Assembly (NCBI GenBank): GCA_036350795.1
Contig: JAZBNV010000004.1
Coordinates: 39,547-103,546 of the forward strand
Direction: 5' to 3'
Length of the DNA stretch: 64,000 nucleotides
Source of the DNA: JAUVKT01 sp036350795
GTDB lineage: Bacteria > Bacteroidota > Bacteroidia > Bacteroidales > VadinHA17
Made by a program: the position numbers and the translations under genes. The notes below the pieces were generated by a model that was not told where the DNA came from, made no database searches, and saw only the letters and a program-made list of their open reading frames with translations. Below are positions 51,346 to 60,080 of the stretch, in pieces. The first letter of the stretch is position 1. Each line of letters begins with the position of its first letter.

Positions 51346-52737
51346 ATGATACCAAAACAACAGTTTATTGAAAGAAGAAGAAAGCTTAAGTCAACAGTAG
51401 GTTCGGGCTTAATACTGCTGCCCGGCAATGATGAAAGCCCTATGAATTATGCTGATAACCAGTACCACTTTCACCAGGATAGTACCTTCAGGTATTATTT
51501 TGGAATTGATTTTCCCTACCTGGCTGCAACAATAGATTGCGACACCGGTGAGGAGGTTCTTTATGGTAATGATCTTACAGTTGAAGATTTTGTATGGATG
51601 GGCCCTCAACCCACAATTGCCGAAAGGGCCTCTCAGTTCGGTGTTGAAAAAACAGCCCCGCTGAAGTCTCTCGTTGAGCTTCTGTCGGCTGCAGCCTCAA
51701 AATCAAGAAAAATACACTTCCTTCCACCTTACAGGCCTGAAAATAAAATCAAGTTATTTGAATGGCTTGGTGTTTTACCGGCCGAAGCTCAGCAGGAGGC
51801 CTCGCTTGAGCTTATAATGGCTGTGGTAAATCAAAGGAATTACAAGTCGAAAGAAGAGATAGCCGAGATTATCAAGGCTGCAGATATATCGGTTGATATG
51901 CATACTGCAGCAATGAGAATGGCCAGGCCGGGAGTAAGCGAGGCGCAGATTGCTGCCGAGGTAAACAGGATTGCCGAGGCTGCCGGTGCCAGGATAGCTT
52001 TCCCCATAATTGCCACTGTTAATGGCCAGACCCTGCATAACCATTACCATGGTAATACTCTGAAAGAAGGAGATATGTTCCTGCTCGATTCAGGTGCAGA
52101 GGTGCCCTCAGGTTATTCAGCCGACCTTTCAAGTACTGTCCCTGTGTCGCCAAAATTTACACCTCTGCAAAGAGATATATATGCCCTGGCACTCGATAGT
52201 CACAATACTTCAATATCAATGCTTAAGCCCGGGGTGCCCTTTAAAGAGGTGTACCTTGAATCGGCCAGGGTAATAGTAAGGGGCATGAAGGATATGGGCC
52301 TTATGAAAGGTAATGTTGATGATGCTGTTGCCAGCGGTGCCCATGCCCTGTTCTTCCCCTGCGGCCTGGGCCATATGATGGGGATGGATGTTCATGATAT
52401 GGAAGACCTTGGGGAGGTTTATGTTGGTTGGGACGGTAATCCGAAACCAACCCAGTTTGGTATTAAGTCCTTAAGACTTGGAAGAAAACTTGAGCCTGGC
52501 TTTGTGCTTACCATTGAACCCGGTATATATTTTATTCCGGAACTGATTGATAAGTGGCACAGGGAGAAGCATAATGCAGACTTTATAAACTTTGCCAGAG
52601 TAAATGAATTCAGGAACTTTGGTGGTATCAGGAACGAGGAAGATTTCCTGATTACTGAAACAGGCTATGAGCTCCTGGGCAAACCAAAGCCAAAGAGCAT
52701 TGAAGATGTGGAAGCAGAAACTGCGAAGGGATTTTAA
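51346..52737 (+). CDS. pepP: Xaa-Pro aminopeptidase (M24B)
   Basis: A 463-residue metallopeptidase with the N-terminal creatinase-like domain (about 1-165) and the pita-bread catalytic domain. The five metal ligands are visible: Asp in LLDSGAE, Asp in YSADLSST, His in GLGHMMGMDVHD, Glu in TIEPGIYF and Glu in GGIRNEEDF. It removes the N-terminal residue from peptides with Pro (or hydroxyproline) in second position and has no signal peptide, so it acts in the cytoplasm. It lies 17 bases after the glycyl-radical enzyme gene, so co-transcription is likely. It could supply free hydroxyproline to that enzyme. Confidence 0.92.
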   Translation: MIPKQQFIERRRKLKSTVGSGLILLPGNDESPMNYADNQYHFHQDSTFRYYFGIDFPYLAATIDCDTGEEVLYGNDLTVEDFVWMGPQPTIAERASQFGVEKTAPLKSLVELLSAAASKSRKIHFLPPYRPENKIKLFEWLGVLPAEAQQEASLELIMAVVNQRNYKSKEEIAEIIKAADISVDMHTAAMRMARPGVSEAQIAAEVNRIAEAAGARIAFPIIATVNGQTLHNHYHGNTLKEGDMFLLDSGAEVPSGYSADLSSTVPVSPKFTPLQRDIYALALDSHNTSISMLKPGVPFKEVYLESARVIVRGMKDMGLMKGNVDDAVASGAHALFFPCGLGHMMGMDVHDMEDLGEVYVGWDGNPKPTQFGIKSLRLGRKLEPGFVLTIEPGIYFIPELIDKWHREKHNADFINFARVNEFRNFGGIRNEEDFLITETGYELLGKPKPKSIEDVEAETAKGF

Positions 52738-52761
52738 GATTCCGCTTTTGGTAAATTATAA

Positions 52762-52892
52762 GAGGCTGTCTCAAAAGGGCGTAATCTTTGTCATTCCGAG
52801 CGAATGCGAGGAATCAGGATTCTGATTATCAGACATTTAGATCCCTCGGTTAACTCGGGATGACAAGAGTATTATACTTTTGAGACAGCCTC
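52762..52892. repeat. 131-bp palindromic repeat element, copy 2
   Basis: Same termini (GAGGCTGTCTCAAAAG ... CTTTTGAGACAGCCTC) and same length as the copy at 29770-29900, but in opposite orientation; about 121 of 131 positions agree. Like copy 1 it separates two convergent genes (pepP and the stomatin-like gene). The inner segment TTGTCATTCCGAGCGAATG resembles widely dispersed bacterial intergenic repeats. Confidence 0.88.
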
Positions 52893-52925
52893 TTACTTTT
52901 TGTGACTCCGCTTTATTTCCCTGCC

Positions 52926-53852
52926 TTATTTTTCCTTTGTCTCGTTAAATACCCTGGTTGCTGTTGCAACAATCCCGGCTATATCGCTCAGGTTTGTTGG
53001 CAGAATCATGGTATTGTTTTCCTTGGCAAGCTTGCCAAATTCACTCAGGTACTGCTCGGCAATTCTCAGGTTTACGGCATCTATTCCATTGTCGTCGCCA
53101 ATTGACTTGGCAATGGCCCTTAATCCGTTGGCTGTTGCATTTGCAACCTGCTCAATCTCAGAAGCACGACCCCTGGCTTCATTGATCCGTTTCTGCATTT
53201 CTCCCTCAGACCTTTCAATTGCCGACTGTTTTTCACCCTGTGCAACATTTATCTTGGCCTGTTTCTCTCCTTCCGATTCGGCTATCATAGCACGTTTTTC
53301 ACGTTCGGCCCTCATCTGCTTCTCCATGGCATCTTTGATACTCTGCGGAGGAACGATGTTTTTTACTTCATAACGGGATACCTTAACACCCCATGGATCA
53401 CTTGCCTTGTCGACAGCATCCACTATGGCAACATTAATAGTATCTCTTTCCTCGAAGGTTTTGTCAAGCTCCAGCTTTCCAATAACACTCCTCATGGTTG
53501 TTTGTGCAATCTGTATGGAAGCAAACCTGTAGTTATCAATTCCATATGATGCTTTTTTAGGATCCATTACCTGGAGGTAAAGAATTCCATCTACCTCAAC
53601 AGAGATATTGTCTCTTGTAATACATGTCTGCGAGGCAACATCAATAGCCTGTTCCTTCAGTGTGTGCTTATAGCGCACCTTATCAATAAAGGGAATCACA
53701 ATCTGGAAGCCCGCCACAAAAGTGGTTTTGTATTTACCCAGTCTTTCCACAATATAAGCCTGTCGTTGCGGAACCACCTTTATAGATGATACTAGAATAA
53801 TAAATACCAGTAATATTACTCCAATTAACAGAATGGTTGTTGTTTCCATCAT
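52926..53852 (-). CDS. SPFH/Band 7 (stomatin-like) membrane protein
   Basis: A 308-residue protein with one N-terminal membrane anchor (about 3-22) followed by the Band 7 domain (VPQRQAYIVERLGKYKTTFVAGFQIVIPFIDKV, about 25-190) and a coiled coil of Lys/Glu/Ala repeats (about 185-245). It resembles the QmcA/stomatin-type paraslipins that form membrane microdomains. The nfeD gene lies 4 bases upstream; the two are a conserved pair. Confidence 0.92.
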   Translation of the reverse strand: MMETTTILLIGVILLVFIILVSSIKVVPQRQAYIVERLGKYKTTFVAGFQIVIPFIDKVRYKHTLKEQAIDVASQTCITRDNISVEVDGILYLQVMDPKKASYGIDNYRFASIQIAQTTMRSVIGKLELDKTFEERDTINVAIVDAVDKASDPWGVKVSRYEVKNIVPPQSIKDAMEKQMRAEREKRAMIAESEGEKQAKINVAQGEKQSAIERSEGEMQKRINEARGRASEIEQVANATANGLRAIAKSIGDDNGIDAVNLRIAEQYLSEFGKLAKENNTMILPTNLSDIAGIVATATRVFNETKEK

Positions 53853-53856
53853 TTTC

Positions 53857-54309
53857 TTATTTTTTTGGTTTTACAATTAAATTGATACTTTCTTTTTCTA
53901 TTATTTCAACTGTCTGACCCGACTTAATGTCATCTGTAGCCCTTGCATTAAAGAGTGTACCTTTAAATTCCACCTTGCCTTTGCTGCCTGCCGGGATGTC
54001 GACTGTTGCTACTGCGTCCATGCCAATAAATTCATCACCCAGTGTTTCAGGTGTTTTGCCTCCTTCACTGAAAAACCTGTTGGTTAACATTCGCCTTAGG
54101 AGAAGCAGTGTAAGTACTGAGGTCAGTGAGAAAATAATTATCTGCAGGTCCAGCCCGGGATTGGCCAGGAGGCATACCAGGGAGGTAATCCATGCACCTA
54201 TTCCGAAGAAAAATACAACGAACCCCGGTATCGCAAGTTCAAGTAAGAGGAAAACAAGTCCAAGAATAAACCAGAACAGGTCGGGTCGCATAAAAAATTC
54301 TGATTCCAT
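53857..54309 (-). CDS. NfeD-family membrane protein
   Basis: 150 residues with three or four membrane helices (about 10-80) and a C-terminal OB-fold NfeD domain (about 90-148: IGMDAVATVDIPAGSKGKVEFKG). This is the short NfeD form without the ClpP-like protease domain. Short NfeD proteins accompany SPFH partners and are thought to help microdomain assembly. It starts at 54309; the second Met at position 7 is an alternative start. Confidence 0.9.
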   Translation of the reverse strand: MESEFFMRPDLFWFILGLVFLLLELAIPGFVVFFFGIGAWITSLVCLLANPGLDLQIIIFSLTSVLTLLLLRRMLTNRFFSEGGKTPETLGDEFIGMDAVATVDIPAGSKGKVEFKGTLFNARATDDIKSGQTVEIIEKESINLIVKPKK

Positions 54310-54536
54310 AATGTTTTTCTTTTAAAGATTTAATTTATCAAGCTTGATTGGTTCAATTCCATTCCAATATACGAAGAACTGTGCTCTGACAGTTCATTTT
54401 TCTTAATGAAATATATATAAGCTTAAAGTGTAACGGTGAAATGCCCACCTTCTTCGGTGACTGTCGTTTAAAGGAAAAAATTTCCCTTTGGCCGATTATT
54501 TTCGTAACTTATGAGTGGCACAGTAAACATAAAGAA

Positions 54537-55274
54537 ATGGATAAGCTATATAGTTATTTTGACCAGAGATACGGTGAGATACCGCATCCTGTCGACAACA
54601 AAAACTGTGGGCCTATTATTACTATTTCAAGGCAAACAGGTTGTGATGCAGTGCTTACAGCAAGGAAACTTGTTGAGAGGCTGAACAGGGAATATTCCAC
54701 CACTAAATGGCACTGGGTTGATAAGCAGATACTTATTGAGGCAGCAAAGGAACTGAAAACCGATAGTGCCAGGGTAAGAAGCTATCTGGAAGGTTCTGAG
54801 TTTTCAGGACTGTCTGATATGATTAATGCTATCTCCGGTGACTATATCAGCAATGCAAGAATCAGGAAAGCTATAAGCAGGGTGGTGATTTCTATCTGCC
54901 AGACAGGCTATGCCGTGCTTGTAGGCCGGGGTGGGGTTGCAATTACCAGGCAGCTTGAGAAGGCTTTACATATAAGGCTGGTTGCCCCTTTCTACTGGAG
55001 GGTTGAAAATATTATAAGAAAAAGGAAATTTGGAATTGAAGAGGCTGAAGAGTTTGTTGTTGATACAGATGAGAAAAGACACAATTTAATTTTAAACTTC
55101 CTCGACAAAAAACCATTGAATATAGATTATCTCTTTGATGCCACAATAAACCGCAGCTCCTACTCGGTTGACCAGTTAGCTGATATTATACTGGATCTGT
55201 ACAAAAAAAGAATATCAGCGATCAAAGATGGACTGGTTAGCGGGGGTAAAGGGCTGAATAAGATTTATGGATAA
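54537..55274 (+). CDS. Cytidylate kinase-like family protein
   Basis: 245 residues from the ATG at 54537; the upstream in-frame codons from 54441 read like noncoding sequence. The core shows PIITISRQTGCDAVLTARKL in place of a canonical P-loop (no Gly-Lys-Ser), the lid HWVDKQILIEAAKEL, and ICQTGYAVLVGRGG, which match the 'cytidylate kinase-like' family found in Bacteroidota and anaerobes. Since the nucleotide-binding loop is altered, kinase activity toward CMP is uncertain. True Cmk would be encoded elsewhere. Confidence 0.82.
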   Translation: MDKLYSYFDQRYGEIPHPVDNKNCGPIITISRQTGCDAVLTARKLVERLNREYSTTKWHWVDKQILIEAAKELKTDSARVRSYLEGSEFSGLSDMINAISGDYISNARIRKAISRVVISICQTGYAVLVGRGGVAITRQLEKALHIRLVAPFYWRVENIIRKRKFGIEEAEEFVVDTDEKRHNLILNFLDKKPLNIDYLFDATINRSSYSVDQLADIILDLYKKRISAIKDGLVSGGKGLNKIYG

Positions 55275-55282
55275 ATATGATA

Positions 55283-55338
55283 ATGAGTGATAAGTCTGGC
55301 TTTACCCCTGACTCATCACTCATCACTCATAACTCACA
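55283..55338. repeat. ACTCATC heptamers with an inverted repeat
   Basis: ATGAGTGAT (55283-55291) is the exact reverse complement of ATCACTCAT (55316-55324), forming a 9-bp stem. The right arm is built of four 7-base units (two ACTCATC, then ACTCATA, ACTCACA; 55311-55338). It lies between convergent genes and may terminate both transcripts. Confidence 0.75.
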
Positions 55339-55346
55339 ACTTCTTC

Positions 55347-56672
55347 TTATTCTCCGTACGAAATATGATCAACGGCACATGCTCCAATCTGCTTGATATG
55401 CTTACGCACCCTGTTATCAAGTGATCTTTCATACTCTTCCCAATCGTCGATCGGCGATCTTGCCACTCCGCTCTCCATGGCAGCTTTGGCAACAGCTATT
55501 GATACTTTTGATATCAGCCTGAGGTCAAGTGGTTTAGGAATAATATATTCTCGTCCGAATTCAAGGCTGTCAACATTATATGCACTTGCCACTTCGAAGG
55601 GAACAGGTTCTTTAGCCAGTTCGGCCAGGGCATAGGCTGCAGCCAGTTTCATCTCTTCGTTAATATCGGTTGCATGAACATCAAGGGCTCCCCTGAATAT
55701 AAACGGGAATCCAAGAACGTTGTTTATCTGGTTGGGATAGTCAGATCTTCCGGTGGCAAATATAAGGTCATTTCTTGTTTCCATTGCCAGCTCATAAGCA
55801 ATTTCGGGGTTGGGGTTAGCCATTGCAAACACTATTGGGTCTGGAGCCATTTTACTCAGCATTTCAGCGGTGAGCTGATCAGCAACCGACAGCCCGAGGA
55901 ACATGTCTGCATCAACAATAGCCTCTTCGAGGGTCTCAATATCACGCTCGGTTACAAACAACTTCTTATATTTATTCAGGTCGGTCCTTTTTGTATTTAT
56001 CACACCTTTACTGTCGACCATTACAATATTTTCCTTTTTAACTCCAAGTCCCACATAGAGTTTTGAACATGAAATTGCACTTGCCCCGGCTCCGCTTACT
56101 ACCAGTTTTATGTCTTCAATTTTCTTACCTGTTATTTCAAGTGCGTTTAGCAGACCGGCGCCTGAAATTATTGCTGTTCCATGCTGGTCGTCGTGAAATA
56201 CAGGTATGTCAAGCATCTTCTTAAGCCTTTCTTCGATCTCGAAACATTCAGGTGCCTTAATATCTTCAAGGTTTATTCCTCCGAAGGTGGGGGCTATCTG
56301 CCTGCAGAATTCAATTACCTTTTCAGGGTCCTTTTCGTCAACTTCAATATCAAACACATCAACATCTGCAAAGACCTTGAATAAGAGTCCTTTTCCCTCC
56401 ATAACCGGTTTTCCTGCAAGTGCTCCTATATCTCCCAGTCCCAGCACGGCTGTTCCGTTCGATATTACTGCTACAAGATTCCCCCGTGCCGTATACTTAT
56501 TTGCATCTTCGGGGTTTGCTTCTATCTCCTTGCACGGGAAGGCCACTCCGGGGGTATAGGCCAGGCTGAGATCAAATTGAGTATAATAAGGTTTTGTAGG
56601 AATCACTTCAATCTTTCCCGGGCGGTAGATACTGTGATACCTCAGAGCATGTTGTTTGGTTACTTTTGCCAT
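55347..56672 (-). CDS. NADP-type malic enzyme, short form
   Basis: 441 residues. The N-terminal catalytic half has PGKIEVIPTKPYYTQFDLSLAYTPGVA, GNLVAVISNGTAVLGLGDIGALAGKPVMEGK and DVFDIEVDEKDP with the metal-binding FHDDQHGTAIISGAG. The C-terminal half has the cofactor-binding fold (VVSGAGASAISCSKLYVG). It converts malate to pyruvate and CO2 with NAD(P)H formation. It lacks the C-terminal phosphotransacetylase-like domain seen in the long MaeB form. With the PycB-like protein it fits pyruvate/oxaloacetate interconversion in fermentation. Single gene. Confidence 0.94.
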   Translation of the reverse strand: MAKVTKQHALRYHSIYRPGKIEVIPTKPYYTQFDLSLAYTPGVAFPCKEIEANPEDANKYTARGNLVAVISNGTAVLGLGDIGALAGKPVMEGKGLLFKVFADVDVFDIEVDEKDPEKVIEFCRQIAPTFGGINLEDIKAPECFEIEERLKKMLDIPVFHDDQHGTAIISGAGLLNALEITGKKIEDIKLVVSGAGASAISCSKLYVGLGVKKENIVMVDSKGVINTKRTDLNKYKKLFVTERDIETLEEAIVDADMFLGLSVADQLTAEMLSKMAPDPIVFAMANPNPEIAYELAMETRNDLIFATGRSDYPNQINNVLGFPFIFRGALDVHATDINEEMKLAAAYALAELAKEPVPFEVASAYNVDSLEFGREYIIPKPLDLRLISKVSIAVAKAAMESGVARSPIDDWEEYERSLDNRVRKHIKQIGACAVDHISYGE

Positions 56673-56683
56673 AGTTAAGCTTT

Positions 56684-57448
56684 TTATGAAATTAGTTTAA
56701 GTTGGGATAATTCATTAATTTTTTTTTCAGGGAGGTATATCAGATCGCTGTAGTACACCTGCTTTCCATCATATTTCTTTAAGGTGCTGCCATCAACAAA
56801 ATAAGGGCTGTATAATAGTGATTTGAATAAAGTGTTAATCAAATCAAAGTTACTCTTTTCAATTTCTATTTGCACGATTGGCTGGTGTTTTTTTATAAGA
56901 TCTTCAAAAAGAGGTATTACAATTCCTTCATGACCTTCAATATCGCATTTCAGGTAATCAAGCCTGCTGATATCTTTGAAAACCTGCTGCGGATTTCTTT
57001 TTTCGACGGTAAACAGCGATCCTTCTTCCTCATTGTCTTTTCCGGCTATTCTTGTCAGGCCATGCCTGTACTTCTTGTTTCCGGGAAGGATCATTTCTGC
57101 CACACCTTCTTCTTCACTTAAGGCATAGGGGATATATTCTATATTATTGTATCTCCTGGTATTCGACTTCAGGATATCCCTGTACAGCTCAACAGGTTCA
57201 ACCGCAAACACCTTCCCTTCACTTCCTGCTTCCTGAGCAAATATTGATGTGTAGTACCCCAGGTTAGCCCCCAGGTCAATAAGAGTATCACCCCTGTTAA
57301 TAAGCTTTCTTACAAAATAGTGTGTCTGGAATTTCCTGCCTGACGACAGCAGGCCCTTCCTGTAAAACAGCAGAAAGCACCTGCTTACATACCTGAAATA
57401 CAGCTTCCTTCCCAGAATATTATATAGAATGGTTCTTATAATGTCCAT
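56684..57448 (-). CDS. FkbM-family methyltransferase
   Basis: 254 residues. A class I SAM-binding fold starts near 53 (DTLIDLGANLGYYTSIFAQEAG) and continues with KVFAVEPVELYRDILKSN and LKCDIEGHEG, the signature of FkbM-type O-methyltransferases. Such enzymes often methylate glycan or lipid hydroxyls. No glycan biosynthesis genes adjoin it, so the substrate is open. It begins 11 bases upstream of the malic enzyme gene on the same strand, a possible two-gene unit. Confidence 0.88.
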   Translation of the reverse strand: MDIIRTILYNILGRKLYFRYVSRCFLLFYRKGLLSSGRKFQTHYFVRKLINRGDTLIDLGANLGYYTSIFAQEAGSEGKVFAVEPVELYRDILKSNTRRYNNIEYIPYALSEEEGVAEMILPGNKKYRHGLTRIAGKDNEEEGSLFTVEKRNPQQVFKDISRLDYLKCDIEGHEGIVIPLFEDLIKKHQPIVQIEIEKSNFDLINTLFKSLLYSPYFVDGSTLKKYDGKQVYYSDLIYLPEKKINELSQLKLIS

Positions 57449-57549
57449 TAGCTAAGCACATGAATGGCTAAACAGTATAAATGTACTAACTAATGAGAAC
57501 AGAATAAAGTATTTTATCAATTCAATTTTATGTCTGATAACATAAAAAA

Positions 57550-57558
57550 GAGGCCGTC
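57550..57558. repeat. Solitary half of a GAGGCCGTC-type element
   Basis: GAGGCCGTC followed by TAAAAAG resembles the terminal motif of the 131-bp elements (GAGGCTGTCTCAAAAG), but no inverted partner is nearby. It lies just beyond the 3' end of the frameshifted gene and may be a remnant. Confidence 0.35.
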
Positions 57559-57592
57559 TAAAAAGAGGGTTTAATCATGAAAAATTAGAATA

Positions 57593-58199
57593 TTAATATC
57601 TATCATTATACTCCGTATAATACATTCTTAGAAGTTCTGGGTTTGAATTTGAATATATAGTAATATGATGAAGCGAAAAGCTACTGTCAATAGAAAACAG
57701 AACAGGTTTTTCACTATTCCATATAAGCATAGGAATGGATTGGAATAGATCATAATAATGATTGACATCAATATTGTTTAGGTCTTTTGCAGAGAGTTGC
57801 TTTAGAGATCTAAATGGTCCCCCATAGTATACGATAGCTATATTGGGATGTCGTCTTACATAATTCTCTAAGTTCATGTAGAATCATTTCTTTGCACTCA
57901 TTGCAATTATTCTGACTGAGGCCAATAAATATTAGTTTAGAATTGTTTAAAACAATATTTTCGATACTATGTTGAGAATTATTTTGATCAGAGATATTGT
58001 CTAGTTTATTAATGGCTGTATTTTCAAATCTCAGATTATTTATTGTAGATTTAATATTTACATCCAGCTCAGATAAGAGGTTCTCATACTCTTTATTGTA
58101 TAATTCTAACTCTCGCTCTTTTTTACATATCATCAATACTAGGATCAGAAATATAGAAATAAAAACAGCTAATAACAGCTTGTACCTACTTACCTTCAT
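57593..58199 (-). pseudogene. Frameshifted thiol (CxxC) protein of the beta-propeller cassette
   Basis: Two overlapping reading frames make one protein. The first (58199-57810) has a signal anchor (LLLAVFISIFLILVLMI, about residues 9-25), a coiled segment and the thiol motif NNCNECKEM, then goes out of frame. The second (57877-57593) continues with YVRRHPNIAIVYYGG and ends ITIYSNSNPELLRMYYTEYNDRY. Joining the frames near 57870 gives about 200 residues resembling the thioredoxin-like or redoxin-type proteins found beside 6-bladed beta-propeller proteins. A single-base indel (true mutation or assembly error) is the simplest reading. No lipobox Cys follows the anchor at the usual position except the MICKK Cys. 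Confidence 0.6.
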
Positions 58200-58212
58200 C
58201 TACTGAATTTCA

Positions 58213-59376
58213 TTAGAATTTTGGCTTCAGAATGAGTACTACAGGATTATCTTCTGGAAGCAGGTCTTTCCGCAGATCATTAAGCTTATTTACCTCGGCA
58301 GCTGTAAATGAATTAAGCTCAAGATTTTTATAAGAAGTAATATATTTTGCAGGATCAAGAGAGGCCATTATATTATCGTTAGAGACAAACAAAGGAAGAC
58401 AATTTCTTAATACATCAAGCCTATTCTTTACATTGTATCGCACCTGTTTATTTGTTTCTTTTGAAATTAGGTGAATATAGAAATCGTTTTCTTTCATATA
58501 TACCAAATAATATAAGTCCTTCATTTCAAGGAAGGCATAAAGCAAAACTATTTTCCCCATTCCAGATTCGTAAAGAATCTTTTGTGGTGATAACTTGTAG
58601 CTCTCATCTTCTTCATCAAGAGTGTACTTTCCAAAATCAATAGAAATAACATTCTCCATTGGATTTTCTCCACAAAACTTATAAATATTGTTGCTGAATG
58701 GAGGTCTAAAATATGTATTGTTATTATACTTATAAAAAGTATTCGTATTCTCAACTTTGATAACAGCAGGATTATCTGGAAATTTTACAATTGCTTCGAC
58801 CTTTTTAGTTTCAATATTGTAGTAGTAAGCACAGGAATTGTTGAAATCTTCAGGCATACCAGTTTGCTCTGCTTTTTGTTCAATATATGTTGTAACAATG
58901 AACTCATCCATTGATACTCGCTCTAAATGTCCTAAGTATGCAATACCGGGAGTTCTATTTCGGAGATGATTTCCTTCAAAATCATAAATCGTGATTCTTC
59001 GGAGCCTGTTGTCAAGAAACGCAGCCTCAGATATCCCAGGAATTATACTGCAGTCAATAGGTGAGACCATCTCACCAGGTCCCCTTCCCATTTTACCTAT
59101 TCCTTTCAAATATTTCCCTTCACTTGAAAATATATTGCAACGCCTATTTGCATATAAATAATACTTGTTGTTGATGTAGCTAATCCTGTTGATCTGTCTG
59201 ATCAAAGACTCTTCAGATGTCTCTAACTTTGTAAAAGAAACTAATTCAAATATTGATAAGAGCGTAGGTACTTGCTTACACTCCAGGTCGACTCTTAGCA
59301 TCACTCCTTTTGTCTGTGATCTCAAAGACAATGGGATGATTATTGAAATTATTAGTAGTACTGTTTTGATTTTCAT
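58213..59376 (-). CDS. 6-bladed beta-propeller secreted protein
   Basis: 387 residues with a signal peptide (residues 1-20). The repeat pattern (YYLYANRRCNIFSSEGKYLKGIGKMGRGPGEMVSP, FLDNRLRRITIYDFEGNHL, DEFIVTTY) is that of the Bacteroidota 6-bladed beta-propeller family (PF17170-type as I know it). Function is unknown. Members are found with small secreted peptides and redoxin-like proteins, as here. It starts 69 bases downstream of the small Cys-rich peptide gene and ends 14 bases before the frameshifted CxxC gene, so the three form one minus-strand unit. Confidence 0.85.
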   Translation of the reverse strand: MKIKTVLLIISIIIPLSLRSQTKGVMLRVDLECKQVPTLLSIFELVSFTKLETSEESLIRQINRISYINNKYYLYANRRCNIFSSEGKYLKGIGKMGRGPGEMVSPIDCSIIPGISEAAFLDNRLRRITIYDFEGNHLRNRTPGIAYLGHLERVSMDEFIVTTYIEQKAEQTGMPEDFNNSCAYYYNIETKKVEAIVKFPDNPAVIKVENTNTFYKYNNNTYFRPPFSNNIYKFCGENPMENVISIDFGKYTLDEEDESYKLSPQKILYESGMGKIVLLYAFLEMKDLYYLVYMKENDFYIHLISKETNKQVRYNVKNRLDVLRNCLPLFVSNDNIMASLDPAKYITSYKNLELNSFTAAEVNKLNDLRKDLLPEDNPVVLILKPKF

Positions 59377-59444
59377 AAATAGTAATTAGTAGAGGGTGAA
59401 TAAACCTTTCACCCTCTAAAATAAAGAAACTTAAACTTAGATTG

Positions 59445-59663
59445 CTAATTAGGGCAATCTTGCAAGTACTCTACACAATTAATACATGTACACCAAGGTT
59501 CATCACCATCTACACAACAATACTCAATGCCATTTAAAGTAACTCTATGAACCTGTTCCCAACCAGCCTCACTTGGAATAGGAGGTGCGGCGCTAATTAT
59601 GAATACACTAATACTTGTCACGAACGCTACCACAAAAGTAAGAAGGGCCAATTTCTTTTTCAT
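59445..59663 (-). CDS. Small secreted Cys-rich peptide (NVEALA-like)
   Basis: 72 residues: a signal-type N-terminus (MKKKLALLTFVVAFVTSISVFI) and a short acidic mature part with six cysteines (C49, C50, C58, C60, C63, C70), in patterns CC and CxC. It resembles the small peptides, often called NVEALA, that precede 6-bladed beta-propeller genes in Bacteroidota, though the NVEALA residues themselves are not obvious. Even cysteine number suggests three disulfides or metal binding. The proximity of a CxxC protein suggests dedicated thiol handling. Confidence 0.7.
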   Translation of the reverse strand: MKKKLALLTFVVAFVTSISVFIISAAPPIPSEAGWEQVHRVTLNGIEYCCVDGDEPWCTCINCVEYLQDCPN

Positions 59664-60080
59664 GATTTGCTGTTGAGGTTAATAATTATTGAATCACACC
59701 TATTAAAATTAATACATTTATTTGAATCTGTAAAAGAAACAGGACAATATAGGTCTTCAAAGTAAGTTGAAGGTACTACCCATTCCTAATACCACAGGAA
59801 GTGGTTTCTTAATTGATTTATTACTGCTTTCTTATTATGATGATATAACTCTGGAGTCTCATTAGCCCAAAATCATAGAAATATGGAATACTAGTAGTGT
59901 CAAAGTCTCTTTATCTATAGAATCATACCCCCTTATAACCAATTAAACCGGGAAAACCCGGATTAATGTGCAATTATCTAAAAAAAAAAGGCCGTCCCAC
60001 TTTCAATTATGAGACGGCCTCCCAATCAGAGATGATATTCTCAAAAACTTGTCGGTAAAACCATTTTATGCAGCGTGCTT
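59664..60080. other. 417-base intergenic region
   Basis: It is AT-rich with no plausible gene. It contains CCGGG-AAAA-CCCGG, a small hairpin at 59948-59961, and the terminator of the GroES operon at 59989-60020. The right side is the 3' end of that operon; the left side must hold the promoter of the Cys-rich peptide. Confidence 0.6.
59979..60020 (-). terminator. Intrinsic terminator of the glutaredoxin-thioredoxin-GroES operon
   Basis: AGGCCGTC (59989-59996) pairs with GACGGCCT (60013-60020). Read on the minus strand, the hairpin is followed by a run of about ten T residues (59988 down to 59979). It shares the GGCCGTC core with the larger 131-bp elements. Confidence 0.85.
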
